The notes under the pieces: generated by a model
Databases searched by the model: none
What the model was told of the DNA's origin: nothing
What the model saw: the letters and a program-made list of their open reading frames with translations, nothing else
Part shown: positions 21,527-29,822 of the stretch, one piece after another
How the letters are laid out: each line of letters begins with the position of its first letter
Numbering within the stretch: the stretch's first letter is position 1
Assembly (NCBI RefSeq): GCF_000424685.1
Contig: NZ_AUKJ01000016.1
Location: 434,001 to 498,000 of the forward strand
Direction of reading: 5' to 3'
Length of the DNA: 64,000 nt
Origin: Methylococcus capsulatus str. Texas = ATCC 19069
GTDB lineage: Bacteria; Pseudomonadota; Gammaproteobacteria; Methylococcales; Methylococcaceae
Made by a program: the position numbers and the translations under genes

Positions 21527-22558
21527 ATGACCGTTTCGCTCGTTCCCATGGCCAGCACTTCCGCGCCACCCTCCGGTCTGATCGACCGCTTCGGCCGCCG
21601 CGTCAACTATCTGCGCATTTCGATCACCGACCGCTGCGATCTGCGCTGCGTGTACTGCATGAGCGAGGAGATGGATTTCCTGCCACGCGCGCAGATTCTC
21701 ACGCTGGAGGAGATTCACACCCTCGCCGCCGCGTTCGTGGCGCTGGGGGTCGACAAGATCCGTATCACCGGCGGTGAGCCGCTGGTGCGCAAGGGCGCCC
21801 TCGACCTGTTGCGGCGGCTCGGACGGCTCGAGGGGCTGCGCGAACTGGTGGTGACCACCAATGGCATGCGGCTGGCGCAGTCCGCCGCCGAGCTCAAGGA
21901 CTGTGGGGTGCGCCGCATCAACATCAGCCTGGATTCGCTTCGACCCGAGCGGTTCCGGGCGCTGACCCGCGTGGGCGATCTGGCCATGGTCCTGCGGGGC
22001 ATCGACGCCGCGGTGGCGGCCGGCTTCGAGCGGATCAAGCTCAATGCCGTGATCCTGAAGAACCGCAATCACGACGAGGTGGCGGATCTGGTCGGTTTTG
22101 CCGTGGACAAGGGCGTCGACATCAGCTTCATCGAGGAGATGCCCCTGGGATGGGTCGATGGCCGCGACCGCCTGGAAGGCTACTATTCGAGCGACGCCAT
22201 CCGGAGTGATCTGGAGATGCACTTCAGCCTGCTGCCGACCCCCGAAACCACCGGCGGGCCGTCGCGCTATTTCCGGATCGCCGGGACCGACACCCGGGTC
22301 GGCTTCATCTCTCCCCACTCGCACAATTTCTGTGGCAGTTGCAACCGGGTGCGGCTCACCGCGGAAGGGAGGCTGCTGCTCTGCCTGGGCAACGAGCATT
22401 CCGTGGACCTCAAGCGGGTCGTGCGGGCTCATCCCGGCGATGTCGAGCGACTCAAGGGGGTGATCGCGGAGGCCATGAGCCGGAAGCCGGAGCGCCACGA
22501 CTTCGATCTGGCCGCCCGACCGGTGATCCTGCGCCACATGAACGTCACGGGGGGTTGA
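21527..22558 (+). CDS. moaA: GTP 3',8-cyclase (molybdenum cofactor synthesis)
   Basis: A 343-residue radical SAM enzyme that starts molybdopterin synthesis by cyclising GTP. The N-terminal 4Fe-4S cluster ligands are C37, C41 and C44 (DRCDLRCVYC). The C-terminal cluster is in FCGSCNRVRLTAEGRLLLCLG. The conserved GG tail required for activity is present (MNVTGG). ATG 21527 is preceded by GGGAG. It sits 104 nt after gnd; mobA, another Mo-cofactor gene, lies 2 kb downstream. No moaC, moaD or moaE is visible. Confidence 0.97.
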   Translation: MTVSLVPMASTSAPPSGLIDRFGRRVNYLRISITDRCDLRCVYCMSEEMDFLPRAQILTLEEIHTLAAAFVALGVDKIRITGGEPLVRKGALDLLRRLGRLEGLRELVVTTNGMRLAQSAAELKDCGVRRINISLDSLRPERFRALTRVGDLAMVLRGIDAAVAAGFERIKLNAVILKNRNHDEVADLVGFAVDKGVDISFIEEMPLGWVDGRDRLEGYYSSDAIRSDLEMHFSLLPTPETTGGPSRYFRIAGTDTRVGFISPHSHNFCGSCNRVRLTAEGRLLLCLGNEHSVDLKRVVRAHPGDVERLKGVIAEAMSRKPERHDFDLAARPVILRHMNVTGG

Positions 22559-22567
22559 AAAGGGGCG

Positions 22568-23110
22568 ATGACGGCGCGGGGTTTCCGTCGTCGGGCGGAT
22601 CGGTTCGGCCGGTGGCCGGTCGTTTCCCTGATATTGCTGTGCTTGGCGGGCTGTGCCGGCAAGCCGCCGGTAGCGTCCGCGCCGCAGCCCGTACCCGCCA
22701 AACCGGCCAGGCCGGTCGTGCAGAAGTCGCCGGAGCCGCTTGCCACCGACCGTCGGGAGGTATCCCCGGTGCCCGGCGTTCCGCTGTGGCGATGGGAGTC
22801 CTGGGATCAGCACGGCAAGATGCATCTGGTGTCCAAACCGGAAAAATACACCTTGCAATTGCTCGCCAACGGCTGGCTCAAGTTTTCGGCCGAATGCCTC
22901 AAGGGCGAGGGCATCTATGAGACCCACGGCGACCGGATCGTGATCGCCGTCACCCGGTCCGATGCCGGGCGCTGCCGGCCGGGGCCGACCGCCGAGCACT
23001 TCATTCAGTCGCTGGAGGCCGCGTCGCATTATCATCGGTCCGGCGGCCGCTTGTTCCTCGATCTGGGGCGCAACGGCGGCGGAATGAGCTTTTCCCTGTT
23101 GCCGGACTAG
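22568..23110 (+). CDS. Lipoprotein with a META/HslJ-like domain
   Basis: A 180-residue predicted lipoprotein: lipobox LAGC with acylated C29, a Pro/Ala-rich linker to about residue 65, then a domain following the META/HslJ pattern (YTLQLLANGWLKFSAECLKG, GIYETHGDRIVI, a later Cys, EHFIQSLEAASHYH, GGRLFLDL). META domains occur in envelope or secreted proteins of uncertain role. It starts 9 nt after moaA and is probably co-transcribed, though there is no functional link that I can see. The domain call is from pattern only. Confidence 0.7.
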   Translation: MTARGFRRRADRFGRWPVVSLILLCLAGCAGKPPVASAPQPVPAKPARPVVQKSPEPLATDRREVSPVPGVPLWRWESWDQHGKMHLVSKPEKYTLQLLANGWLKFSAECLKGEGIYETHGDRIVIAVTRSDAGRCRPGPTAEHFIQSLEAASHYHRSGGRLFLDLGRNGGGMSFSLLPD

Positions 23111-23149
23111 CCGTCGGTCGCAGCGGACCCGCGGAGGCATGACCGGCAG

Positions 23150-23435
23150 GGGCACCCCCGACCGCCTCGGCAAACGGTCGTCCCGTATGGCCGCGATCCA
23201 CCGATACGTTCCCGACCTGGATCGGGTTGGCCGCACAGCGGTCCATCGCCTGTAGCGCGCCTTGGCGATCGGTCACCTCCGCCGTCGTCATCGCGATGGC
23301 ATGCGGCAACCCTTGGGCATCCACCGCAGGATGACGCTCGATGGCCGAAACCTCTTTGCCGGCGTCGCAGCCTTTCCGACCGGCGCCGTCGGTGTTCTTG
23401 AAGCTCTGGGCATCAATGGTCAGAAAACGCGTCCT
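23150..23435 (-). pseudogene. IS5-family transposase remnant
   Basis: On the minus strand, about 90 codons read as the central part of an IS5-group transposase: TIDAQSFKNTDGAG, KGCDAGKEVSAIERHPAVDA, QGLPHAIAMTTAEVTDRQGA, then VDRGHTGRPFAEAV. The first catalytic Asp region (IDAQS) is present, but the N-terminal half, the later catalytic residues and the C-terminus are missing or unrecognisable. No terminal inverted repeats are evident. The rest of the 23111-23680 gap holds no gene that I recognise. A short minus-strand start-like stretch near 23640 (MRRPS...) could be the worn 5' end. Confidence 0.7.
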
Positions 23436-23680
23436 GGCCCGGCGCCTCATGGAACCGGACCTGGACACGCCCGCCACGGCCGGCCTTTTCCGGTGCCGCA
23501 GGTCAGCTCCCCGACGGCTTACGTCCGGCATCGGTCATGAACACGGAATCCGGGGTATTTGAAGACGACCCCTTGTGGCCACTGGCCTCTGGGCGTCTAT
23601 CCAAGACGGACCTGGTCGGAGAGATGGACGGCCTGCGCATCATCGATGTTTGGGACAGACCCCCGGGCACGTCCTCCCGG

Positions 23681-24142
23681 TTATCCTCCCCTCTGGCCCC
23701 CGGCGCTCCCCGGCGTCTTTGGGAAACAGGTGTCGTTCGCGGCTGCCTTGGCGTCCTTGAGTTTCTTGCGCAGCTGTTCGGATTGCGGCGGATCGCGGAA
23801 CACGGCGCCGCGTTCGCCCCCCATGCCGAACAGGTTGGTGAAGGTCACGGCCTGGTCGTATTCGTCGGGGGTCATCGCCTTGGCGACGACGTCGACGGCG
23901 CAGGCGCAGTGGTACATGTTGTCGTAGTTTTGACCGCCGTGTTCCTGCATGCACTGCAGAACGTATTCGACCCGCGTCAGCGTCGGGAAATCTCCGGTGC
24001 CCTGGGAGGCGGCGGGCTGCTCGGAAGCGGCGGAGGACTGGACCGTCGGCTGCACCGGTTGGGGATCACAGGCAGCCAGACCCGCCAGCAGCAGGGTCAG
24101 TGCAACGGGCCGGGTCGTTCTGGCAGGGAAGGTTTTCTTCAT
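23681..24142 (-). CDS. Small cysteine-containing lipoprotein, function unknown
   Basis: A 153-residue predicted lipoprotein (lipobox LAAC, C25) starting at ATG 24142. A Ser/Gln-rich spacer leads to a compact helical domain with the cysteine cluster VLQCMQEHG ... MYHCACAVDVVAKAM, and a last Cys in DTCFPK. The domain TPDEYDQAVTFTNLFGMGGE then RGAVFRDPP looks conserved, but I cannot name the family. There is no CxxCH, so it is not a c-type heme site. It lies 31 nt downstream of a DUF302-like lipoprotein on the same strand and is probably in the same operon. Confidence 0.7.
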   Translation of the reverse strand: MKKTFPARTTRPVALTLLLAGLAACDPQPVQPTVQSSAASEQPAASQGTGDFPTLTRVEYVLQCMQEHGGQNYDNMYHCACAVDVVAKAMTPDEYDQAVTFTNLFGMGGERGAVFRDPPQSEQLRKKLKDAKAAANDTCFPKTPGSAGGQRGG

Positions 24143-24173
24143 GGTCGTGTCGGATCGGTGAGAGGAGAGGAAA

Positions 24174-24638
24174 CTAATTCTCGGCGGCAAAGTCGACGAT
24201 TTTCTTGAGTTTTTCGTTCATGCCCCTGGCGAAATCGTCGAGGGGCGGGTTTCGGGTGGTTTCGGGCAAGAGATGCGCCGTGATCCGTGTGCGGCCGCCC
24301 TCGAAGCGGACGGCGACGTTGCAGGGCATCCAGGCCACCGCCGCCGGCTCGATTTCGAGCATCTGCCGGGCCAGGGTCAGGTTACAGAATTGCAGCGTGT
24401 CATAATCGGGAAAGTCTATCTGATCCCGCTGGCGTATCACACTGCCGATCTTGTTGTGGCCGGTGATCCGGAAATTCTGCTCGGTGATCGCCAGCTCCAG
24501 CTCGGCCATCACGTCGGCGTACGGTTTGGCGGTTTCCACTTCGTAATAGTCCGCGCGCCAGTCCGCCGGCTTCGAGGCGCAGGCGGACAAGACCGCTACC
24601 GCCAGGAGGGGCAGGTGCCGCATTGGTTTTTCGATCAT
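24174..24638 (-). CDS. DUF302-like lipoprotein
   Basis: A 154-residue predicted lipoprotein (lipobox LSAC, C20 if started at ATG 24638; ATG 24623 also gives a good signal). The mature part follows the DUF302 pattern: YADVMAELELAITEQNFRIT, then FPDYDTLQFCNLTLARQMLE, AVAWMPCNVAVRFEGGRTRI and a C-terminal helix. DUF302 proteins are periplasmic and often linked to redox or sulfur genes; function is unknown. It is divergent from mobA with only 16 nt between starts, so the two share a promoter region or one start is further in. Confidence 0.75.
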   Translation of the reverse strand: MIEKPMRHLPLLAVAVLSACASKPADWRADYYEVETAKPYADVMAELELAITEQNFRITGHNKIGSVIRQRDQIDFPDYDTLQFCNLTLARQMLEIEPAAVAWMPCNVAVRFEGGRTRITAHLLPETTRNPPLDDFARGMNEKLKKIVDFAAEN

Positions 24639-24654
24639 CGTCAGGATTTGCGCC

Positions 24655-25263
24655 GTGAAATACCCTTCCCCCAAGATTACCGGATGCGTGCTGGCCGGCG
24701 GAAGAGGAAGCCGCATGGGCGGCCGCGACAAGGGCCTGGTGCCGTTCCGGGGCAGGCCGCTGGTGGTTTATGCGCTGGATGCCTTGCGGGCGGTGGCAGG
24801 GCAGGTGGTGGTCAGCGCCAACCGTAGCCGGGAAATTTACGCCGGCTTCGGCTGCCCGGTGATCGCCGACGCGAGCGGGGAATTCGAGGGGCCGCTGGCG
24901 GGACTCTTGAGCGCAATGGCCTGGGCCGACACGGAATTCGTTCTGACCGTGCCTTGTGATACGCCGCTGGTCACCGGCTGCATGTTGAAACGCCTGGCCG
25001 AGGATCAGGCAACGTCGGACTGCGACATCGCGGTGGCGCACGATGGCGAGCGCCTGCATCCGGTATTCCTCATCGCGCGGCGGTCCCTGCTGGCCGATCT
25101 CCAGGCATTTCTGGCTTCGGGGGAGCGCAGGGTCGAAGCCTGGCTGGCCCGGCACCGGACCCACCGGACCGACTACAGCGACGTGCCGGAGCTGTTCGCG
25201 AATGCGAATTCCCTCGAGGAGCTTAAGGTACTGGAAGCGCGCAGGGGTCAGCCCAGCGCCTGA
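24655..25263 (+). CDS. mobA: Molybdenum cofactor guanylyltransferase
   Basis: A 202-residue nucleotidyltransferase attaching GMP to Mo-molybdopterin. The signature GCVLAGGRGSRMGGRDKGLV (residues ~10-28), PLAGLLSAM and PCDTPLV are present. Start GTG 24655 has AGGA 8 nt upstream. Together with moaA it points to molybdoenzymes using the bis-MGD cofactor. Its 3' end overlaps the convergent ABC ATPase gene by 16 nt, so the transcripts are complementary there. Confidence 0.94.
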   Translation: MKYPSPKITGCVLAGGRGSRMGGRDKGLVPFRGRPLVVYALDALRAVAGQVVVSANRSREIYAGFGCPVIADASGEFEGPLAGLLSAMAWADTEFVLTVPCDTPLVTGCMLKRLAEDQATSDCDIAVAHDGERLHPVFLIARRSLLADLQAFLASGERRVEAWLARHRTHRTDYSDVPELFANANSLEELKVLEARRGQPSA

Positions 25264-26318
25264 CCGGCCCCGTCGAAAAAATGCCAGTCTTCCGGCGCCA
25301 TCCTGAGGCGGACGGCATCGCCCCGGGCAAAGGGCTGCAGGCCGGGGAGGCGGGCGATGAGGCAGGCCGGTCCCGCTTCATGGGCGAAATGCAGCAATGT
25401 TTCATGGCCGAGATATTCCACCTCCTGGACGCGGGCGGCGATCCCCTCGGACGATTGTTCCGCCAGCCGGACAGCTTCCGGCCGGATGCCGGCGACGGCC
25501 GTCTGTTTCGGCGCCTCCGTTCTTCCCGGCAGCGGGCAGCCGCCGAATGTGGGGAGGACGATCCGGCCGGAGTGCTCGAGCCGGACCGGCAGGAGGTTCA
25601 TGGGTGGGCTGCCGATGAAGCCGGCGACGAAAGTGTTGGCGGGGTGCGCATAGAGATCGCGGGGCGAGGCGGCCTGTTGCAGCCGGCCGCGGTCCAGGAC
25701 CGCGATGCGCCGGCCCAGCGTCATGGCTTCGACCTGGTCGTGGGTGACATAGATCATGGTCGTCCCGGTCCGCCGCTGCAGTTCGGCGATTTCGGCGCGA
25801 ACCTGCACGCGCAGGCGGGCGTCCAGGTTGGCGAGGGGCTCGTCGAGCAGGAACACCGCGGGCTCGCGGACCAGCGCCCGTCCCATCGCCACGCGCTGGC
25901 GCTGGCCGCCGGAGAGCTGGGCGGGGCTGCGGTCGAGGAGCGGCGCAAGTTCGAGCATCGCGGCCACCTGCTCGATCCGGCGCCGGCGTTCGGCGCGGCC
26001 CATGCGGCGCATCTTCAGCGGAAATTCGAGGTTGCCGCGCACCGTCATGTTGGGATAGAGCGCGTAATCCTGGAACACCATGGCGACATTGCGCGCCGCC
26101 GGGGAGAGCGTGTTCACGTTGGTGCCGCCGATCCGGATCGAACCGGCGGTGGGGCGGTCCAGCCCGGCGATGAGCCGCAGCAGCGTGGATTTGCCGCAGC
26201 CCGAGGGCCCGACGACGACGAGGAGTTCGCCGCCGGCGATGTCGAGGCTCAGGTCCGACAGCGCGGGGAAGCCGCCCGGGTAGGTTTTGCTCAGGCCTTC
26301 GAGTGCGATGCTGCCCAT
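25248..26318 (-). CDS. ABC importer ATPase of the MalK/UgpC family
   Basis: A 356-residue ATPase: Walker A GPSGCGKST (37-45), Q-loop (VFQDYALYPNMT), signature LSGGQRQRVAMGRAL, Walker B VFLLDEPLANLD, the switch His (YVTHDQVEAMTL), then a TOBE/OB regulatory domain. This C-terminal architecture is specific to carbohydrate and glycerol-phosphate importers. ATG 26318 was chosen as the family start. No permease adjoins it. The binding protein (38.6 kb), permease A (39.9 kb) and permease E (58.5 kb) of such an importer are elsewhere in the window and lack an ATPase, so it probably energises them. Confidence 0.9.
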   Translation of the reverse strand: MGSIALEGLSKTYPGGFPALSDLSLDIAGGELLVVVGPSGCGKSTLLRLIAGLDRPTAGSIRIGGTNVNTLSPAARNVAMVFQDYALYPNMTVRGNLEFPLKMRRMGRAERRRRIEQVAAMLELAPLLDRSPAQLSGGQRQRVAMGRALVREPAVFLLDEPLANLDARLRVQVRAEIAELQRRTGTTMIYVTHDQVEAMTLGRRIAVLDRGRLQQAASPRDLYAHPANTFVAGFIGSPPMNLLPVRLEHSGRIVLPTFGGCPLPGRTEAPKQTAVAGIRPEAVRLAEQSSEGIAARVQEVEYLGHETLLHFAHEAGPACLIARLPGLQPFARGDAVRLRMAPEDWHFFDGAGQALG

Positions 26319-27217
26319 GCGGAGTCGCCTGATCCGTTGCCGGCATAGCACTTCACCTGATTGCGGCCGGCATGCTTGGCTGCGTACAGCGCCCGGTCGG
26401 CGGAGCGGATCAGGAGGTCGCCGGTGTCGCCATGGCCCGGAAATGCCGCGACGCCGTCGGTGCCGCCGATCAGCCGCGCATGTTCCCGGAGCGCCGGCCG
26501 TCCGTTGATTTCCCGGACGATGCGGTGGGCGGTGTCGGCTTCGGTGACCACCACCCGTTCGTCGGTGACGGCGAAGTGTTCGGTCGTGAACGCTTGGAAA
26601 GGCGAGGGCGTGCTGAAAAGCGTCAGAACCGCGGCGTCGGTGTCGAAATGGCCGTCGAAATAGACCTGGGTCTTCGCGAACTTCATGCCGTCGCCGGCCG
26701 CCCCGCCGATCAGCGGAAGTTTGCCCAGAGCGTCCTGCAACACATGGGCGACCTCTTCCCCGCGAACCGACAGGCCATCGATCATCAAGAGGGCGAAACC
26801 GTTCTCCGGACGCGCCCCTGGGGCCGAAACCTCGAGCCGTTGCAGGAGTGCTTGCGCCAGGGCATAAGCTCTGGCTCCGTCGAATTGCCGCAGACCGGTC
26901 AGGATGTCCGCCACCGCATGGAAGCTCGCGCCCGCCAGGCTGTGGTCGCGGTAGCCGGCCGGTCCGATTTCTCCCGCCGTGGTGCAGCCGACGACGGGGA
27001 TTCCGGCGAACAGGCGGCGTATTTCAGCGGCGATCGCATCGAGATCGTATTCGCTGGAGCAAAAGAACGTCACGAGTGCCGGCTGTTGGGACGCGACGCC
27101 CGCATGGAATTCACGCACGGCTTCGCGGGGGTCTTCAGCGCAGGATTGTGCGATTCGGATGGAGGACGAACCCGCTTCTCCCGTGCCTGAGCGGACATCC
27201 CGGTTTTTCATGAGCAT
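26291..27217 (-). CDS. FIST sensor protein fused in frame to a GGDEF remnant
   Basis: 308 residues. Residues ~30-225 are a FIST N domain (DPREAVREFHAGVASQQPAL, PVVGCTTAGEIGPAGYRDHS, LIGGAAGDGMKF). Residues ~226-250 (ADTAHRIVREINGRPALREH) are the beginning of FIST_C. At residue ~251 the sequence switches to the end of a diguanylate cyclase domain (GVAAFPGHGDTGDLLIRSAD, then RALYAAKHAGRNQV). The GGDEF active site itself and most of FIST_C are missing. It looks like a deletion product of a FIST-GGDEF sensor, with the frame intact. FIST domains are thought to bind small ligands. It overlaps the ATPase gene by 28 nt. Confidence 0.75.
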   Translation of the reverse strand: MLMKNRDVRSGTGEAGSSSIRIAQSCAEDPREAVREFHAGVASQQPALVTFFCSSEYDLDAIAAEIRRLFAGIPVVGCTTAGEIGPAGYRDHSLAGASFHAVADILTGLRQFDGARAYALAQALLQRLEVSAPGARPENGFALLMIDGLSVRGEEVAHVLQDALGKLPLIGGAAGDGMKFAKTQVYFDGHFDTDAAVLTLFSTPSPFQAFTTEHFAVTDERVVVTEADTAHRIVREINGRPALREHARLIGGTDGVAAFPGHGDTGDLLIRSADRALYAAKHAGRNQVKCYAGNGSGDSAWAASHSKA

Positions 27218-27361
27218 GGGGGGCCAGATATCCTAGCCATTCCGTCGATTGAGCTGGCTGACATGAGCGTTATCCCGACAGCGAAAATCCATAAATGCAA
27301 GTGACACCGCGGTGACCTTACAATTGTATACGACTTGACATATCTGGCTGTCTGGATCAGC

Positions 27362-27826
27362 ATGCAAGCGGGCCTGGGGGATTGTCCAATCGTGCTGAAC
27401 TTGTTCAGATACAGAAGACGTCGATGCTGGATAGGCTTTCTGGCGTTGACGTTAATCGCCTTGCAGGTGTCGTCCTTGCTGCGGGTGAGCTGCAACGGGC
27501 GTGTGACACCCGAGGAACATCCTGTCTCGCTGGATTGTGCGGGCCAATCCTCCCATATGCATGAGGGTGGCGGTCATCGTGTCCCGGTATTGCTGGATTG
27601 TGCGGCCCATCCGTGTATAAACGCCTTTTCCGGCAGCGACGACGATGCCGTCCTGAAAAAAGAAAACCAGCCTGAGTTGGTTATCTGGATAGCCATGGCT
27701 ATCCTTCAGACGCTGATATCCGTCGCGCTTCTTGAGATTTGCAGTTACTCGCGTCGTTCACGCGATTTCCGGCTGCGAGAGCGCGAAATCCCCCTTATCT
27801 ATCGATTCTGCAGTCTGCTCAACTAG
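27362..27826 (+). CDS. Hypothetical membrane/exported protein at the head of the metal block
   Basis: 154 residues from ATG 27362. An N-terminal hydrophobic helix (WIGFLALTLIALQVSSLLRV) is preceded by an Arg-rich stretch. A periplasmic middle part is rich in Cys and His (SCNG, LDCAGQSSHMHEGGGH, LDCAAHPC), then a second helix (LVIWIAMAILQTLISVALLE). Such Cys/His content next to an RND metal pump hints at metal binding, but no family is recognised. The region has visibly lower GC and less biased codon use than the core genes to the left, in line with horizontal origin. Confidence 0.5.
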   Translation: MQAGLGDCPIVLNLFRYRRRRCWIGFLALTLIALQVSSLLRVSCNGRVTPEEHPVSLDCAGQSSHMHEGGGHRVPVLLDCAAHPCINAFSGSDDDAVLKKENQPELVIWIAMAILQTLISVALLEICSYSRRSRDFRLREREIPLIYRFCSLLN

Positions 27827-27880
27827 CCCCTTCCCGTCTAAAAGCCTCGAGATATAAGGTTTTTACGACGAGGAGTGGCT

Positions 27881-28090
27881 ATGTCTTTGTTACGCCGGAT
27901 TTACCCGGCAAACTCAAATTCGTTCATTGCGGCGCTTTATGTCATCGGGGCTTATCCGAGGAACGCGTTCGCCCGCAAAAAACCGGGGGCTGAACGGATG
28001 CCATCAGAGGTCGCAGGTCCGTTTTCCGAACATCACGCAGAAATCAAGGAGGTAACATTAGGCGGACAGTTAATAATATGTTGTGTTTGA
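27881..28090 (+). CDS. Possible small protein (69 residues), unknown
   Basis: ATG 27881 is preceded by a good Shine-Dalgarno (AGGAG, 27871-27875). The frame starts MSLLRRIYPANSNSFIAALY, with a short hydrophobic stretch, and ends LIICCV with a terminal Cys pair. No homology is recognised, and a competing frame covers part of the same DNA. Kept because of the ribosome-binding site and the position in the metal block. It may not be real. Confidence 0.3.
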   Translation: MSLLRRIYPANSNSFIAALYVIGAYPRNAFARKKPGAERMPSEVAGPFSEHHAEIKEVTLGGQLIICCV

Positions 28091-28136
28091 ATAAATAATC
28101 CGGTAATCAATCTAAAATAGGTCAATGAGGTATGCC

Positions 28137-28496
28137 ATGAACAAAATGATCAAAACATTAGTGCCAGTTGCTATAGTCCTTGGGATGCTGGCGAGTTGTG
28201 CCCAACCGAATCTTCATCCCATGGACATGACCGCGGCGGTACAGAGCGCCAAGACCAGAGCCGATCACGAAGCGCTGGCGGCGCATTATGAGCAAGCCGC
28301 CCAGGAAGCGGTGAGCAAGATTGACGAGCACAAGAAGCTGCTCGAGCAATATAAAACGCGGGGCTATCTTTATGGAAAACAAGCCTTGAACTTACAATCT
28401 CATTGTGAAGCGATTATTCGATCTTATCAGCAGATTGCGAATGCCAACTCGGAGATGGCAAAAACGCACCGGCAGTTGGCCGAAAGTGCGAATTGA
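28137..28496 (+). CDS. Small helical lipoprotein
   Basis: 119 residues from ATG 28137 (MNKMIKTLVPVAIVLGMLAS, lipobox LASC, C22); ATG 28125 is an alternative. The mature part is almost entirely helical with heptad-like spacing (AHYEQAAQEAVSKIDEHKKL, then NANSEMAKTHRQLAES), plausible as a coiled-coil periplasmic lipoprotein. It contains scattered His residues. It lies 108 nt before the TolC-type gene and belongs to the same accessory block. Specific function unknown. Confidence 0.6.
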   Translation: MNKMIKTLVPVAIVLGMLASCAQPNLHPMDMTAAVQSAKTRADHEALAAHYEQAAQEAVSKIDEHKKLLEQYKTRGYLYGKQALNLQSHCEAIIRSYQQIANANSEMAKTHRQLAESAN

Positions 28497-28604
28497 TCGG
28501 TAAGACCAAGGGGCGCGGCAGAAGCGGGCTTTCAGGTCTGTCGCGTCACTCCAGGTGGTTATTTCATTGATGAGATATGGCATATAGCGCGGAGGACAGG
28601 CGCC

Positions 28605-29822
28605 GTGAAATCCGCATTACTCTGGTTGGGGCTGATGTGGCCCGTTTTCGCTGCCACTCAGGTGAACCTCCCGCAGGTGTCACTGGAGCAATTGATCCAG
28701 GAGGCGCGGGACCATAACCCGGAGATTCACGCCATGCGCCAGCGATGGGAGTCCGCCAGAGCGGTGGTTCCGCAGGTGCAAACTTTGCCGGACCCCAAGA
28801 TTGCCGTCGGGTACACCGATATAGCCCCGATGAAGGGCCCGATGTACGGGATAAGCCAGGAAATCCCCTTTCCCGGCAAACTGGCTCTCAAGGGTGAAAT
28901 TGCCTCACGCGAAGCCGAGCGTACCGAACAGGATTATCTGGCGACCCAGTTGACTGTCATCGCGCGCTTGAAAGAGCTGTTTTACGAACTTTGTTTCATC
29001 CATAAATCCAACCAGGTCATCACCAAGAACAAGTCTCTGCTGGAGGGTTTCGCGAAAACCGCGGAGGGACGTTATTCGGTCGGACAGGCCGCCCAGCAGG
29101 ACATCTTGCGGGCGCAGACCGAAATATCTCGTCTATTGGCCCGCTTGGCCATACTCGAGCAGCGCAGGCAGTCTCTGCATGCCGAAATCAACCGCATCCT
29201 GAACCGCTTGCCCAGCGATCCTTTGGGCGCCCCGCAGGAAATTCGGATCACGCCGATGAGGCATGCGCTCACGGAGTTGAACACCTTGCTGGAGCAGGGC
29301 TCCCCGCTGCTGCGCGGCCAACAGAAGGGTCTCGAACGCGGCAATCAGGCCGTCGCGCTGGCGAACCGGCAGTATTATCCGGACTTTGAACTGGATGCAC
29401 GGGGACAACACGATACCGCCATGCATGCGGAAGGCTACCAGGTCATGTTGCGCGTTCAGGTTCCGCTTTATTTCGCCACCAAACAGCGGCAAGGCGTGCG
29501 CGAGGCTGTCGCCAGCCGCGAGGCTGTTTTTCAGGATCTGCAAGCGCTGCGTCAGGACTTGTTGGCCCGGATCAAAGACAACGTGGCGCAGGCCGAGCGG
29601 GCGGAGCAACTCGTCAGGCTGCTGAGAGACGGCATCATTCCCCAGTCCCGGCTTACGCTGGCCTCCGCCCAGGCCAGCTATGCGGTCGGCAAAGTGGATT
29701 TCCTCACCCTTCTCAACAGCCTGCTGACGCTTCAGGAAAACGAACTGGAGTTTCACGGCGAGATAACCGAGCACGAGAAGGCACTGGCGCGGCTGGAAGC
29801 CATCATCGGAGAAACGCCGTGA
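28605..29822 (+). CDS. Outer-membrane factor (TolC/CusC family) of a metal efflux pump
   Basis: 405 residues with a signal peptide (~1-17, no lipobox). Two internally repeated helical regions of the outer-membrane efflux protein fold: HNPEIHAMRQRWESARAVVP ... RYSVGQAAQQDILRAQTEIS, and again QYYPDFELDARGQHD ... ASYAVGKVDFLTLLNSLLTL. This subunit is the exit duct of a tripartite exporter. Start GTG 28605 follows GGAGGACAG. The next gene overlaps by 4 nt (GTGA), showing an operon with the fusion protein and the RND pump. Confidence 0.9.
   Translation: MKSALLWLGLMWPVFAATQVNLPQVSLEQLIQEARDHNPEIHAMRQRWESARAVVPQVQTLPDPKIAVGYTDIAPMKGPMYGISQEIPFPGKLALKGEIASREAERTEQDYLATQLTVIARLKELFYELCFIHKSNQVITKNKSLLEGFAKTAEGRYSVGQAAQQDILRAQTEISRLLARLAILEQRRQSLHAEINRILNRLPSDPLGAPQEIRITPMRHALTELNTLLEQGSPLLRGQQKGLERGNQAVALANRQYYPDFELDARGQHDTAMHAEGYQVMLRVQVPLYFATKQRQGVREAVASREAVFQDLQALRQDLLARIKDNVAQAERAEQLVRLLRDGIIPQSRLTLASAQASYAVGKVDFLTLLNSLLTLQENELEFHGEITEHEKALARLEAIIGETP

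Noticed and set aside
27335-27362. Perfect -35 box TTGACA just before the 154-residue protein
   Set aside because: No acceptable -10 lies 16-19 nt downstream, and the hexamer is only 21 nt from the chosen ATG. The nearby palindromes CACCGCGGTG and TACAATTGTA are more likely to matter, but no promoter can be assigned.
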